Assembly (NCBI GenBank): GCA_958296385.1
Contig: OY282494.1
Location: 1,773,537-1,837,536 of the forward strand
DNA from: an uncultured Dehalococcoidia bacterium
GTDB taxonomy: Bacteria > Chloroflexota > Dehalococcoidia > Lucifugimonadales > UBA3495
Length of the DNA: 64,000 nt
Direction: 5' to 3'
A program made the translations under genes and the position numbers. Shown here one piece after another: positions 24,039 through 32,065 of this stretch; position 1 is the first letter of the stretch; each line of letters opens with the position of its first letter. Under the pieces are notes generated by a model. It made no database searches. It saw nothing but the letters and a program-made list of their open reading frames with translations, and was not told the DNA's origin.

Positions 24039-24902
24039 ATGGATTACACCAAGCGACGGGAAAATTATCGGGCCGTGCTGGCCGGCAGCGCGTGCGTGCA
24101 CCCCGGTTCAGTATTTGACCCCATTTCGGCGCGCATCGCCGAGGACTTGGGCTTTGAGGTGGGGATGTTCGCCGGTTCAATTGCCAGCGGCACGGTGCTG
24201 GGCGCGCCGGACTACGTGGTGCTGACGCTCAGCGAATTCGCCGAGCAGATTTACCGCATCTGCCGGGCCGGTGAGCTGAGCCTGATGGTGGACGCCGACC
24301 ACGGCTACGGCAACGCGCTCAACGTCAAGCGCACGGTGGAGGAACTGGAGGCGTCGGGCGTGGCGGCGCTCACGATAGAGGATACGCTGCTGCCCATGGC
24401 CTTTGGCGGCGGCGACAGCGAAACCAACCTGATCTCGCTGGACGAGGGCATCGGCAAGATGAAAGCCGCGCTGTCCGGGCGCACCGACCCCAACCTGGTG
24501 GTGGCCGGCCGCACCAGCAGCATCCGGGTGAGCGTGGACGAGTGCATCCGGCGGGTGAAAGCGTACCAGGCGGCTGGCGTTGACGCCGTGTTTCTGGCCG
24601 GCGCCAGCACCAAAGCGGAGGTCGAGGCGGTCAACAGCGAGGTGGACATCCCCCTGCTGCTGGGCGGCGGCGGCGGCGAACTGACCGACAAGGAATGGCT
24701 GGGCGCCCACGGCGTGCGCGTGGCCCTGCAAGGGCATCTGCCGTTCCAGGCCGCCATCAAAGCGGTTTATGATACGCTGAAAGCCCTGCGCGACGGCGTT
24801 GCTCCCGCCGACCTGCGGGAACAGCTGGCATCGCCGGAGCTAATCGCCCAGGTAACCCGCAAAGCCGAATACGACCGGCAGATTGCCGACTATCTGGGGT
24901 AA
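24039..24902 (+). CDS. Oxaloacetate decarboxylase-like enzyme of the isocitrate lyase/PEP mutase family
   Basis: A 287-residue cytoplasmic TIM-barrel enzyme. GSVFDPISARIAEDLGFEVGMFAGSIASG, LSLMVDADHGYGNALNVKRTVEELE and ALTIEDTLLP closely match the PA4872-type oxaloacetate decarboxylase group, which has the same length (287) and lacks the catalytic Cys motif of true isocitrate lyases. The predicted reaction is oxaloacetate to pyruvate and CO2 with Mg2+ (DADH, 85-88). GGAGGAG precedes the ATG. It is followed by a VOC protein on the same strand. Confidence 0.85.
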   Translation: MDYTKRRENYRAVLAGSACVHPGSVFDPISARIAEDLGFEVGMFAGSIASGTVLGAPDYVVLTLSEFAEQIYRICRAGELSLMVDADHGYGNALNVKRTVEELEASGVAALTIEDTLLPMAFGGGDSETNLISLDEGIGKMKAALSGRTDPNLVVAGRTSSIRVSVDECIRRVKAYQAAGVDAVFLAGASTKAEVEAVNSEVDIPLLLGGGGGELTDKEWLGAHGVRVALQGHLPFQAAIKAVYDTLKALRDGVAPADLREQLASPELIAQVTRKAEYDRQIADYLG

Positions 24903-24974
24903 TCCAACGACAACCGCAACCACTATCACGACACGACTACAATCACGACCACGACTACAAGGGAGGAACTCATT

Positions 24975-25364
24975 ATGGGCTTTGTTTGCAATCATCTGCA
25001 TCTGCGCAGCGAGGATCCGGACAACGCGGCCAAGTTCTACGTGGACAACTTCGGCGCCGTCATCGCCCAATCGCGCCCGCTGTCAACGACGGTGTCGCAC
25101 ACGCTGGAACTGAACGGCCAGCCGCTGCTCACGGTGTCGGGTGAGGCCGAGGGCGAGAATGCGGTGCCCGGCTCCACGGAGCCGCGCTTCGGGCTGGACC
25201 ACTTCGGCTTTGAGACCGACGACATCCAGGCGGCGTTCCAGCAGTTCCAGTCCACCGGGGCCAACATCATCTGCGAGCCGTGGACGATGCCGTCGGGCAG
25301 CCAGGTAATGTTCGTAGAGGCGCCGGACAAGGTAAGCCTGGAAATTATCCAGCGGCCGGCGTAG
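24975..25364 (+). CDS. VOC-family (glyoxalase-like) protein 1
   Basis: A 129-residue vicinal-oxygen-chelate protein. It shows the usual start CNHLHLRSEDPDNAAKFYVDNFGA, a second half FGLDHFGFETDDIQAAFQQFQSTGANI, and the end VMFVEAPDKVSLEIIQRP. The His and Glu positions fit metal binding. Substrate unknown. GGGAGG lies about seven bases before the ATG. The 24905-24960 spacer is a CACGAC/ACTACAA-type simple repeat. It may be cotranscribed with the lyase gene. Confidence 0.85.
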   Translation: MGFVCNHLHLRSEDPDNAAKFYVDNFGAVIAQSRPLSTTVSHTLELNGQPLLTVSGEAEGENAVPGSTEPRFGLDHFGFETDDIQAAFQQFQSTGANIICEPWTMPSGSQVMFVEAPDKVSLEIIQRPA

Positions 25365-25492
25365 CAGCGCAGCGCAGCGCATCCGGCCAATCCGCAGGGG
25401 CGTCCCAAGTGGGCGCCCTTGCCTATGCCAGTGCTATAATCGCTGCAATATCGCACCCTGCCCAACCAACCTGCCCAGCGCCGAGGATGACT

Positions 25493-26179
25493 ATGGCAAC
25501 GCAGACGGCCGCCGGAGCACGCCGCCGGTTCAGCGTGGACGACTGCCGGGCGATGGTCAAGGCCGGCATACTGTCCCCCGACGAACGGATTGAACTGCGC
25601 GACGGGCAACCGTTCCGCAAGGACAAGGGCCTACGCCGCCGGTTCAGCGTGGATGAATACTACGCCATGGCCCAAGCGGGCATACTGGCCCCGGACGAAC
25701 GGGTTGAACTGCTGGCGGGGGAGATAATCACGATGGCGCCAATTGGCGCCTGGCACGCCGCTTGCGTTGCCGACTTTGACGAACTGTTACAGGAATCAGT
25801 CGGGCGGCGGGCCAACAAACAGGTGCAAAGCCCCCTGCGATTGACCGACGAATACGTGCCGGAACCTGACCTTATGCTGCTGCGCCGGCGCGCCGATTCG
25901 TACCGGACCAGCACCCCGCGCCCCGCCGACGTGCTGCTTTTGATTGAAGTAGCCGACTCTACGATAAGCACTGACCGCCAACGCAAACTGTCCGCCTACG
26001 CCCGCGCCGGAATCCCCGAAGTGTGGCTGGCCAACCGGACGGCGCGCAACGTTGAGGTACACGCTGAGCCGGTGAACGGGGTTTATACCCGCGTGGCAAT
26101 AGTCGGCAGCGACGGCAGTCTAACCCCGCAGGTATTCCCGGACGTAATTATTCCGGTCAGCGCGGTTATGCCGGACTGA
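25493..26179 (+). CDS. Uma2-family protein, tandem copy 1, with duplicated N-terminal motif
   Basis: A 228-residue Uma2/DUF820 protein: EPDLMLLRRR, DVLLLIEVADSTISTDRQRKLSAYARAGIPEVWLAN is the core. The first ~65 residues contain two successive versions of the family's N-terminal motif, RRRFSVDDCRAMVKAGILSPDERIELRDG and RRRFSVDEYYAMAQAGILAPDERVELLAG, so the motif has been duplicated inside the gene. I chose the ATG at 25493, six bases after GAGG and giving the same MATQTAAG start as its twin. It is followed at once by a near copy (26208-26894). Confidence 0.8.
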   Translation: MATQTAAGARRRFSVDDCRAMVKAGILSPDERIELRDGQPFRKDKGLRRRFSVDEYYAMAQAGILAPDERVELLAGEIITMAPIGAWHAACVADFDELLQESVGRRANKQVQSPLRLTDEYVPEPDLMLLRRRADSYRTSTPRPADVLLLIEVADSTISTDRQRKLSAYARAGIPEVWLANRTARNVEVHAEPVNGVYTRVAIVGSDGSLTPQVFPDVIIPVSAVMPD

Positions 26180-26207
26180 GCGTAGAAAGACATCAAGGGT
26201 GATGATT

Positions 26208-26894
26208 ATGGCAACGCAGACGGCCGCCGGAGCACGCCGCCGGTTCAGCGTGGACGACTGTCGGGCGATGGTCAAGGCCGGCATACTGTCCCCCGACGAA
26301 CGGATTGAGCTGCGCGACGGGCAGCCCTTCCGCAAGGACAAGGGCCGCCGCCGGCGGTTCAGCGTGGATGAGTATTACGCAATGGCCGAGGCGGGCATAC
26401 TGGCCCCGGACGAACGGGTTGAACTGCTGGCGGGGGAGATAATCACGATGGCGGCGATCGGCAGCCACCACGCTTTTTGCGTCACCCAGCTTACCGAACT
26501 GTTCTATGAATCCCTGGGACGGCGGGTAACTTTGCGCGTCCAAAACCCGGTGCGGCTGGCAATCGGCAACGAGCCGGAGCCGGACGTTGCGCTAGTGCAC
26601 CGGCGCAGCGACAACTACGCCTCCGCACACCCCGGCCCGGACGACATCATCCTGCTCATTGAGGTAGCCGATGCCAGCGCCGGGTTCGACCGCCGCCACA
26701 AACTGCCAATGTATGCGCTGTACGGGATTCCCGAAACGTGGCTGTTTGACATCAACGCCCGTCAAGTCGAGATTTACGACGAACCGATGGCCGGCGGCTA
26801 TGCGCGCGTGCGGGTAGTTGGCAGGGATGGCAGCCTTACCCCGCAGGCGTTTCCGGACGTAACCATCCCGGTCAGCGCGGTTATGCCGGACTAA
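26208..26894 (+). CDS. Uma2-family protein, tandem copy 2, with duplicated N-terminal motif
   Basis: A 228-residue twin of the upstream gene. The first ~85 residues are almost identical, including the internal motif duplication. The central part (NEPEPDVALVHRRSDNYASAHPGPDDIILLIEVADASAGFD) has diverged, and the ends (GSLTPQAFPDVTIPVSAVMPD) are again nearly identical. This pattern suggests recent gene conversion of the ends or selection for a variable middle. The catalytic-type Asp, Glu and Lys of the Uma2 core are kept. Role unknown. Confidence 0.8.
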   Translation: MATQTAAGARRRFSVDDCRAMVKAGILSPDERIELRDGQPFRKDKGRRRRFSVDEYYAMAEAGILAPDERVELLAGEIITMAAIGSHHAFCVTQLTELFYESLGRRVTLRVQNPVRLAIGNEPEPDVALVHRRSDNYASAHPGPDDIILLIEVADASAGFDRRHKLPMYALYGIPETWLFDINARQVEIYDEPMAGGYARVRVVGRDGSLTPQAFPDVTIPVSAVMPD

Positions 26895-26902
26895 ACGGGG
26901 AA

Positions 26903-27754
26903 TTACAGCCCGTCAAAGAAATCCGGCGGCACCGTTTCGCCAGGGGCAACGGCGGGCCACGCCCGGATGTAGTGTTCAATGCCCATCACCGCCTCAGCGA
27001 CGGAACGGGGGACGCGTTCGTAGGGCCAATCGGGCTGGAGCTGGGTGAAATGCTGCTTGATGCAGGCAAACTTGGCGTCCAGTCCGGCGGCAACGTCCAT
27101 CGTGATGTGGACGTCGGCCGGGTCGCAGCCGTCGTCGGCCCGGTCGGCCGGCGGCATCGGGAAATCAACGCCGGCGTCGCGCAGGGACTGGGCCATCCGG
27201 ACGCGAAAGCCCTTGGGCCGCCCGCTGTAAAACAGCCGCTCAGTCTGATGGGGCTGTATCCCGATGGCCGTGTGGTGGGGGAACGCCGTAGCGTCCGCCG
27301 CCAGGCGAAAGGCGGTGGTGGCGTGGTTGCAGATGGCGATGTGGTCGGGGTGGCCGTAAAGCCCGCCCGGCTCAAAGGTCAGGATGACCTGCGGACGGAA
27401 ACGGCGGATTTCAAAGACCAGCCGGGCAACTACTTCGTGTTCGTCGGCCTGCACGAACGCCCGGGGATGGTGGTTGTCATCCCAGCCGGCCATGCCGGAA
27501 TCGCGGTAGTTCAGCACGTCGTGGGATTCAATACCCAGCTCAACAACCGCCTTTTCCAGCTCCGCGCGACGCACTTCGCCAATGGTTTCTCGGGTGGCCG
27601 AGCCGGGCTGCCGAATCTCGCCCAGCTCACCGGAGGTTGCGGTGACCAGGCGGGTGCGGACGCCCCGCGCGGTGTGCATCGCAATAGCGCCCCCCATCGG
27701 AAACGCCTCGTCGTCGGGGTGGGCCAGCAAGGCCAACATTCGGTGTTCGGGCAT
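26903..27754 (-). CDS. PIG-L family deacetylase 2 (MshB/LmbE-like)
   Basis: A 283-residue zinc deacetylase. The metal motif AHPDDEAFPMGG starts at residue 11 and GLYGHPDHIAICN supplies the third ligand near 138. Length and motifs match the MshB/Mca/LmbE group, which deacetylates GlcNAc-inositol or hydrolyses thiol conjugates. Thiol-related function is possible but cannot be shown here. It converges with the Uma2 pair, only eight bases between stops. It is quite different from the PIG-L protein at 6408-7220. Confidence 0.87.
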   Translation of the reverse strand: MPEHRMLALLAHPDDEAFPMGGAIAMHTARGVRTRLVTATSGELGEIRQPGSATRETIGEVRRAELEKAVVELGIESHDVLNYRDSGMAGWDDNHHPRAFVQADEHEVVARLVFEIRRFRPQVILTFEPGGLYGHPDHIAICNHATTAFRLAADATAFPHHTAIGIQPHQTERLFYSGRPKGFRVRMAQSLRDAGVDFPMPPADRADDGCDPADVHITMDVAAGLDAKFACIKQHFTQLQPDWPYERVPRSVAEAVMGIEHYIRAWPAVAPGETVPPDFFDGL

Positions 27755-27857
27755 TGTTACCCTCTTGCCATCGCCGGATAAAAGCGTGGGGGCGAATGAC
27801 TATCCGCCCCGGTCTATGGGCCGATGGCGTTCGTGCGCCGGCGTCCGGTTGGAGCTG

Positions 27858-28217
27858 CTACTCGACTACTTCGAGGACTTCCAGGATGATGCCCTGGGGG
27901 CCTTCAAAGAACATCACGCGCCGGCCGCCGCCAACGGTGGTTTCCTCCAACACGGTGGCGCCGCCGTTTTTCAGGTCGGCAATGGTGGCGTCAATGTCGG
28001 TGGTGTCAATGGCGATGTGCTCAAAGCCGTAGTTCTGCGGGTGGGTCTGCGTGGCAATGTGGTCGGTAACGTTGAGGGGCAGGCCGTGCAGGTCAAGCCG
28101 AAAGCCGCCGTTGGCCGTTTCAGCGGTAACGGTAGCGCCCAGGTTCGCCACGTACCAATCGGCGGTGGACTTGGGATCGGGGGTCTTGAGGTGAACGTGA
28201 TTGAGCGAGAAAGCCAT
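27858..28217 (-). CDS. VOC-family (glyoxalase-like) protein 2
   Basis: A 119-residue vicinal-oxygen-chelate protein: FSLNHVHLKTPDPKSTADWYVANLGA, YGFEHIAIDTTDIDATIADLKNGGA and GGRRVMFFEGPQGIILEVLEVVE. The two beta-alpha-beta-beta-beta halves are complete, with His and Glu in metal-binding positions. Substrate unknown. I chose the ATG at 28217 with AAGGAG eight bases upstream, although the frame runs open to 28394. Confidence 0.85.
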   Translation of the reverse strand: MAFSLNHVHLKTPDPKSTADWYVANLGATVTAETANGGFRLDLHGLPLNVTDHIATQTHPQNYGFEHIAIDTTDIDATIADLKNGGATVLEETTVGGGRRVMFFEGPQGIILEVLEVVE

Positions 28218-28384
28218 GATTGCTGCTCCTTGCATACGTCGTGCGGTGTCGGAGGCGATTGTAAGATGATTGTAACATAACGCACCGGCAATCTTGCGTG
28301 GGCAGAACGGCGGGGAAAGCCGGGCCGCCGGTGCGGTGCTATACTGGCGCCGCGCATACATTACATATTGGAGGCGGGCAGCGA

Positions 28385-29032
28385 ATGTTGGCATTTTTGG
28401 GCGGAACCGGGCCGGAGGGCAAAGGGCTGGCGTTGCGATTGGCGATGGCCGGCGAATCAGTTGTTATTGGATCAAGGGACGCTGGCCGGGCGCAGGAGGC
28501 GGCTGACGAACTGCTGGCCCTGGCCCCGGGCGCGCGCATCGCCGGGGCGGTGAATCCGGAGGCGGCGGCGCAAAGCGACGTCGTTTTTCTGACCATGCCC
28601 TATGGCGGGATGTCGCCCACCATCGCCGGCGTGGGCGACGCACTGGCCGGCAAGACGGTGGTGACGGTGATTGCGCCGATGCGGTTCGAGCGGGGCGTGG
28701 GCGCCATTGCCGAGGACGTAGCGGCCGGCTCGGCGGCGCAAGAGGCGCAAGCCGCCGCTCCCGACGCCAGCGTGATTGCCGCATTCCAGAACGTGTCGGC
28801 AGAGGAACTGCTCAAGCCCGGCGTTACGCTGGACGAGGACGTGGTTATCTGCGGCGACGACGCCGACGCCAAATCCCTCGTCTTTGACCTCACGCGCCAG
28901 ATTCCCAACCTGCGCCCGGTGGACGCCGGCGCCCTGTACAACGCCCGCTACGTGGAGCAGATAACGCCGCTGCTGGTGAACATAAACCGCATCCACCGGG
29001 CGCACTCCGGGATACGGATTACCGGGGTGTAG
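28385..29032 (+). CDS. npdG: NADPH-dependent F420 reductase
   Basis: A 215-residue Rossmann protein that moves hydride between NADPH and coenzyme F420. The nucleotide loop FLGGTGPEGKGLALRLAMAG at the N-terminus, VVIGSRDAGRA, VVFLTMPYGGM, and the late DAGALYNARYVEQITPLLVNIN are all family signatures. Length is normal. I chose the ATG at 28385 with GGAGG about ten bases upstream. Its presence implies the cell makes or takes up F420 and supports an F420 role for the luciferase-like protein at 22780. Confidence 0.88.
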   Translation: MLAFLGGTGPEGKGLALRLAMAGESVVIGSRDAGRAQEAADELLALAPGARIAGAVNPEAAAQSDVVFLTMPYGGMSPTIAGVGDALAGKTVVTVIAPMRFERGVGAIAEDVAAGSAAQEAQAAAPDASVIAAFQNVSAEELLKPGVTLDEDVVICGDDADAKSLVFDLTRQIPNLRPVDAGALYNARYVEQITPLLVNINRIHRAHSGIRITGV

Positions 29033-29105
29033 CGTTCCGCAATTCGCCGGTCAAACGCCGACGCTTGGCAGGCAACCTGGGCTATGATAAAAGAGGAGCA
29101 GGCAA

Positions 29106-29675
29106 ATGGCCGTTCAGCGTGATGCGCTGGTTGGCGTCTTGCGGATACCGCTGGACAGCATATCCCACCGTTGGGCAGCATCAGGTCTGGCGGCGCACGC
29201 CACCTTGACGCTGGCCGGGTTAGGATGGTCCATCCAGCACGAAATCACCACCGGCGCACACGAAACGGCATACGGACTGGCCAGCGCAATCGGCATAGGT
29301 CTGCTATGGTCATTCGGAGTATCCACCGCCACCGTCGTAACAACAGCGGAGGTCATTGACACGGTTATGGTTATCGCACATTTTGTAGGCAAGAAAATGA
29401 AGGCCGAAGGCATTGCCCAGGGGCGTGACGAGGGCATTGTTCTGGGTCGTGACGAAGGCATTGCCCAGGGTCGTGACGAAGGCATTGCCCAGGGTCGTGA
29501 CGAAGGCATTGCCCAGGGTCGTGACGAAGGCATTGCCCAGGGTCGTGACGAAGGCCGGGCCGAAACGGTCGCCGAAATGAACGCCAAGATTATCCAGCTG
29601 ATGGAAGCTCATCCGGAACTGAAGGATACCCTGAGGCTTTTGCTAGTCCGCGATGAGCAGCAGAGCGCGGACTGA
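29106..29675 (+). CDS. Membrane protein with octapeptide repeats (EGIAQGRD)
   Basis: A 189-residue protein. The N-terminal ~100 residues contain one or two hydrophobic segments (AAHATLTLAGLGWSI; YGLASAIGIGLLWSFGVSTATVV). Six tandem octapeptides of the type EGIAQGRD follow (residues 101-148), then a charged helical end (AEMNAKIIQLMEAHPELKDTLRLLL). The repeat is typical of coiled-coil tails on Rpn/PD-(D/E)XK-type proteins, but no such domain is present. The next small gene repeats the last third. GAGGAG precedes the ATG. Function unknown. Confidence 0.6.
   Translation: MAVQRDALVGVLRIPLDSISHRWAASGLAAHATLTLAGLGWSIQHEITTGAHETAYGLASAIGIGLLWSFGVSTATVVTTAEVIDTVMVIAHFVGKKMKAEGIAQGRDEGIVLGRDEGIAQGRDEGIAQGRDEGIAQGRDEGIAQGRDEGRAETVAEMNAKIIQLMEAHPELKDTLRLLLVRDEQQSAD
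29406..29549 (+). repeat. 24-bp in-frame tandem repeat, six units
   Basis: Six consecutive 24-base units, each encoding EGIAQGRD (one unit reads EGIVLGRD). Units three to six are identical at the DNA level (GAAGGCATTGCCCAGGGTCG core), so copy number has probably changed recently by slippage. A seventh degenerate unit follows. Confidence 0.9.
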
Positions 29676-29688
29676 CCGCGATAACGCT

Positions 29689-29901
29689 ATGATTATCGCA
29701 CGTTTTGTCGGCCTGAAAATGAAGGCCGAAGGCTTTGCCCAAGGGTATGCCGAAGGCTATGCTCAAAGTTATGCCGAGGGCTTGGCCCAAGGCAGGGCTG
29801 AAATGAACGCTAAGGTTAGCCAGTTGATGGAAGCCCATCCGGAATTCCGGGACCTCCTGGAGACTTTGCTAATCCGGGATGAGCAGCCGAGCACGGGCTA
29901 A
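29689..29901 (+). CDS. Truncated paralogue of the octapeptide-repeat protein
   Basis: About 70 residues: MIIARFVGLKMKAEGFAQGYAEGYAQSYAEGLAQGRAEMNAKVSQLMEAHPEF. It matches the repeat region and tail of the preceding protein (VIAHFVGKKMKAEGIAQG ... AEMNAKIIQLMEAHPEL) but lacks the membrane part. It has its own degenerate 4-residue repeats (YAEG/YAQS). No clear ribosome site precedes the ATG, so it may be a dying duplicate or be translated by coupling with the gene ending at 29675. Confidence 0.45.
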   Translation: MIIARFVGLKMKAEGFAQGYAEGYAQSYAEGLAQGRAEMNAKVSQLMEAHPEFRDLLETLLIRDEQPSTG

Positions 29902-29966
29902 CTACTGTACTTAACGACACCCCGGCGCCGTCAGTTGTGCCGGCCGAACTAACCGGAGGAATGACT

Positions 29967-30491
29967 ATGCCCCGAGCAACTTTGGATTTGCAGAACGCCG
30001 CCGACCTGTCCGCTGTGGGCGGGCAGTGGCGTGTCGCTCATGGCTTTGTGCCCGGCCAGCCCAATGAGGGCGTTGAGAGCGAGGCCGAAGGGTCGCCTTG
30101 CCGGCTGCCCGGCTTTGATGACTCCGGTTGGGACGTTTGCGACGACTTGGTGGCCTGGCGGCGGCGCGGCGTGTCGTTCGTGTGGTATCGCATCACCGCC
30201 ACGCTGCCGGAGACGGTGGGCGGGCGTTCGCTGGACGGCGCGCGCTGTCTGTTTGAGTCGTGCATCGACGACTACGGCGAAATCTGGATTAACGGCGAGT
30301 GCGACCGGGAGCGGGCCACGGTGCAGGGGTTCAACGTGCCGCAGCGCGTGGTCGTTTCTACTGAGCCTAAGGCGGGCGATGCGGTTACTATCGCGATACT
30401 GGCGATGAACGGGCCGCTGGCCGCGCCGGGGGGCGCCGTGTTCGTGCGCTACGCAACCCTGGCCTTTGAGTGGCGGGAACCGGGGTACTAG
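29967..30491 (+). CDS. Jelly-roll sugar-binding-like domain protein
   Basis: A 174-residue protein. WRVAHGFVPGQPNEG, LPGFDDSGWDVCDDLVAWRRRGVSFVWYRITATLPE, LFESCIDDYGEIWINGECDR and VVVSTEPKAGDAVTIAILAMNGPL follow the galactose-binding/jelly-roll sugar-binding domain of family 2 glycoside hydrolases. The catalytic domain of those enzymes is absent, so this is a stand-alone binding module. I chose the ATG at 29967, six bases after GGAGGA; the ATG at 29961 abuts the ribosome site. Ligand unknown. Confidence 0.55.
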   Translation: MPRATLDLQNAADLSAVGGQWRVAHGFVPGQPNEGVESEAEGSPCRLPGFDDSGWDVCDDLVAWRRRGVSFVWYRITATLPETVGGRSLDGARCLFESCIDDYGEIWINGECDRERATVQGFNVPQRVVVSTEPKAGDAVTIAILAMNGPLAAPGGAVFVRYATLAFEWREPGY

Positions 30492-30506
30492 GCCGCCAGC
30501 GCGCCG

Positions 30507-30824
30507 TCAGGCCAGCCAGTCGTCCCCATCGTCAGCGTCGCCGTCATCCGCAGCAGCGCCGTCGTTGGAGACGACTTGGCCGGGGTTGGGTGAGTAGCCG
30601 AGGGCCTCTAATCCGGTCTGGATGGCGGGGGCGAATTCGGCCGGGGACTGGCTGGCCGGCAGGGTGATTTCAACAACGCCCCGGCCATTGACGTCCACGC
30701 TGCCGGGGTCCTCGCGGGCCAGCTCTACGCTGACTGATTCCCGGTGGATGCCAAAGGCATCGGTTACCTCAAAAACAACGGCCATGTCGTCCATAGTGAT
30801 GATGGTGATTTCGTTGTCGGGCAT
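30507..30824 (-). CDS. Small acidic protein of unknown function
   Basis: A 105-residue acidic protein. The first ~80 residues look like a compact beta-rich fold (EITIITMDDMAVVFEVTDAFG, RGVVEITLPASQ). The C-terminus is an Asp/Gly/Ala tail (DGAAADDGDADDGDDWLA). No family recognised. GGGAGG six bases before the ATG supports translation. It precedes and may be unrelated to the converging sugar-binding-like gene. Confidence 0.5.
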   Translation of the reverse strand: MPDNEITIITMDDMAVVFEVTDAFGIHRESVSVELAREDPGSVDVNGRGVVEITLPASQSPAEFAPAIQTGLEALGYSPNPGQVVSNDGAAADDGDADDGDDWLA

Positions 30825-30876
30825 CCGATGCCTCCCGGCGTTGCGATTATTGCGGGGTGATGGTGATGGGCAGGGG

Positions 30877-31506
30877 TTAGTCCTGCGGCGGCCATTGGGT
30901 GCCGCCTTCGGCGGGGCGTTGGTTGGCGGGGCGGGACAGGCCGTCGGCTACCACCTGTTGGAACTCGTTTAGGATGACGGCGCTCCATTCTCCGGCTTTG
31001 CTGACGCGGTGGGCGGTGCGTCGTCCGCGGGCCAGTTGGCGTCCGGCTGCCTCGTCGGTGGCGGCGGCGGCGGCTTGGGCTACCATGTCGTCCATTGCGT
31101 CGATGGCGGGCACCAGCGAGCGGGCCGTTTCGATGAAACGGGCGACTTCGGCCATGTTTTCGTCTAGTACCACGAACACGGGTACGGTGCCGGCCCGGTG
31201 TTCGGGCAGGAAACTGTTGGTCAGTTCCAGTTCGTCGTCCCGGCTGAATACGCTGAGCCGGATGTTGTCGGAGGCATCCGCCAGGCGGAGGATGGCCGGG
31301 GTGGTGGACATGGCGTCGCCGCACCAGTCGGACGTGAACACGGCCAGGCTGACCGGGTTGTTGAGTCCGTTGAAGTAGTCCAGCACCGCAGCGGGTATCT
31401 CGGTGTTGTCGTGAATCTGAACGAAGGGGTCTTTGTTGACCTTGATGCAGTCAATGTACTGTTCGGTGGTCATGCCCTGAGCGAACTTGTCGGCGGTTAG
31501 TCCCAT
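30877..31506 (-). CDS. Thioredoxin-fold protein with CGDA site
   Basis: A 209-residue protein of a thioredoxin-like family: SLAVFTSDWCGDAMSTTPAILRLADAS, then IRLSVFSRDDELELTNSFLPEHRAGTVPVFVVLDENM. The active site reads Cys-Gly-Asp-Ala, lacking the second cysteine of ordinary thioredoxins (TGC GGC GAC GCC in the DNA). CGDA variants are also known in related small redox proteins, so it may act as a monothiol or binding protein. The cis-Pro (GTVPVF) is kept. The ATG at 31506 fits GAGG better than the adjacent ATG at 31509. Confidence 0.7.
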   Translation of the reverse strand: MGLTADKFAQGMTTEQYIDCIKVNKDPFVQIHDNTEIPAAVLDYFNGLNNPVSLAVFTSDWCGDAMSTTPAILRLADASDNIRLSVFSRDDELELTNSFLPEHRAGTVPVFVVLDENMAEVARFIETARSLVPAIDAMDDMVAQAAAAATDEAAGRQLARGRRTAHRVSKAGEWSAVILNEFQQVVADGLSRPANQRPAEGGTQWPPQD

Positions 31507-31623
31507 CATTGCACCTCGCGGTTCGGGTTTTGCCAGCGGTGCCGGCCAGTGCTAAAATCGCCGCTGGATACTTGATACCGGATACTACCACCCGCCGGGG
31601 ATGCGGGCTAGGGGGGCGGCCTG

Positions 31624-32046
31624 TTGACTAGTGAACGTTCGGGAGTGTACCTGAAATACGCGCTGTTTTGCCGCGCAACGGCGGAGGATGCGGGCGATGA
31701 GTTGAGCTGCGCCGGGATTATCGACCTGGTGGACATCGAGATGCCGTCCGAACCGCCCAGCGGCAGCGGCCCGCGGGTGCTGGCCAACGTGGACGTGCAG
31801 CTGGTGTTCTGCATCGCCGGCGCCAATCCGGGGGAGCATACGCTGGAAGTGAACATCCGCGCGCCCGGCGCCAGCCTGTCCAGCCCGCCGCCGCAGCAAA
31901 CGGAGTGGGAGGATGGGATATTCTTTCAGCGGTGGATAAAGCCGTTCCGAATCCCGGTAACCCGCCTGGGCCGCCACGTAGCCGCCATCGCCTTTGACGG
32001 GATGCCGCTGGGCGAGGCCAGCTTTCTGGTGCGGCTGAAGCCGTAG
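31624..32046 (+). CDS. Conserved protein resembling DUF6941
   Basis: About 140 residues starting at TTG 31624. It has a beta-rich pattern: VYLKYALFCRATAEDAGDELSCAGIIDLVDIEMPSEPPSGSG, ANVDVQLVFCIAGANPGEHTLEVNIRAPG, and PFRIPVTRLGRHVAAIAFDGMPLGEASFLVRL. This resembles small DUF6941-type proteins found in Chloroflexota and actinobacteria, but I am not certain of the family. No catalytic motif is visible. The polytopic membrane protein starts 20 bases downstream. Confidence 0.5.
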   Translation: MTSERSGVYLKYALFCRATAEDAGDELSCAGIIDLVDIEMPSEPPSGSGPRVLANVDVQLVFCIAGANPGEHTLEVNIRAPGASLSSPPPQQTEWEDGIFFQRWIKPFRIPVTRLGRHVAAIAFDGMPLGEASFLVRLKP

Positions 32047-32065
32047 CGGGCGCGCTCAATCGGAG

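Noticed and set aside
24903-24974. CACGACTACAA-type simple repeat before the VOC gene as a riboswitch
   Set aside because: Just simple repeat with no conserved aptamer core and immediately followed by a normal ribosome site.
29406-29549. Tandem 24 bp repeats considered as a CRISPR array
   Set aside because: Units are contiguous with no spacers and are in frame in a protein gene.
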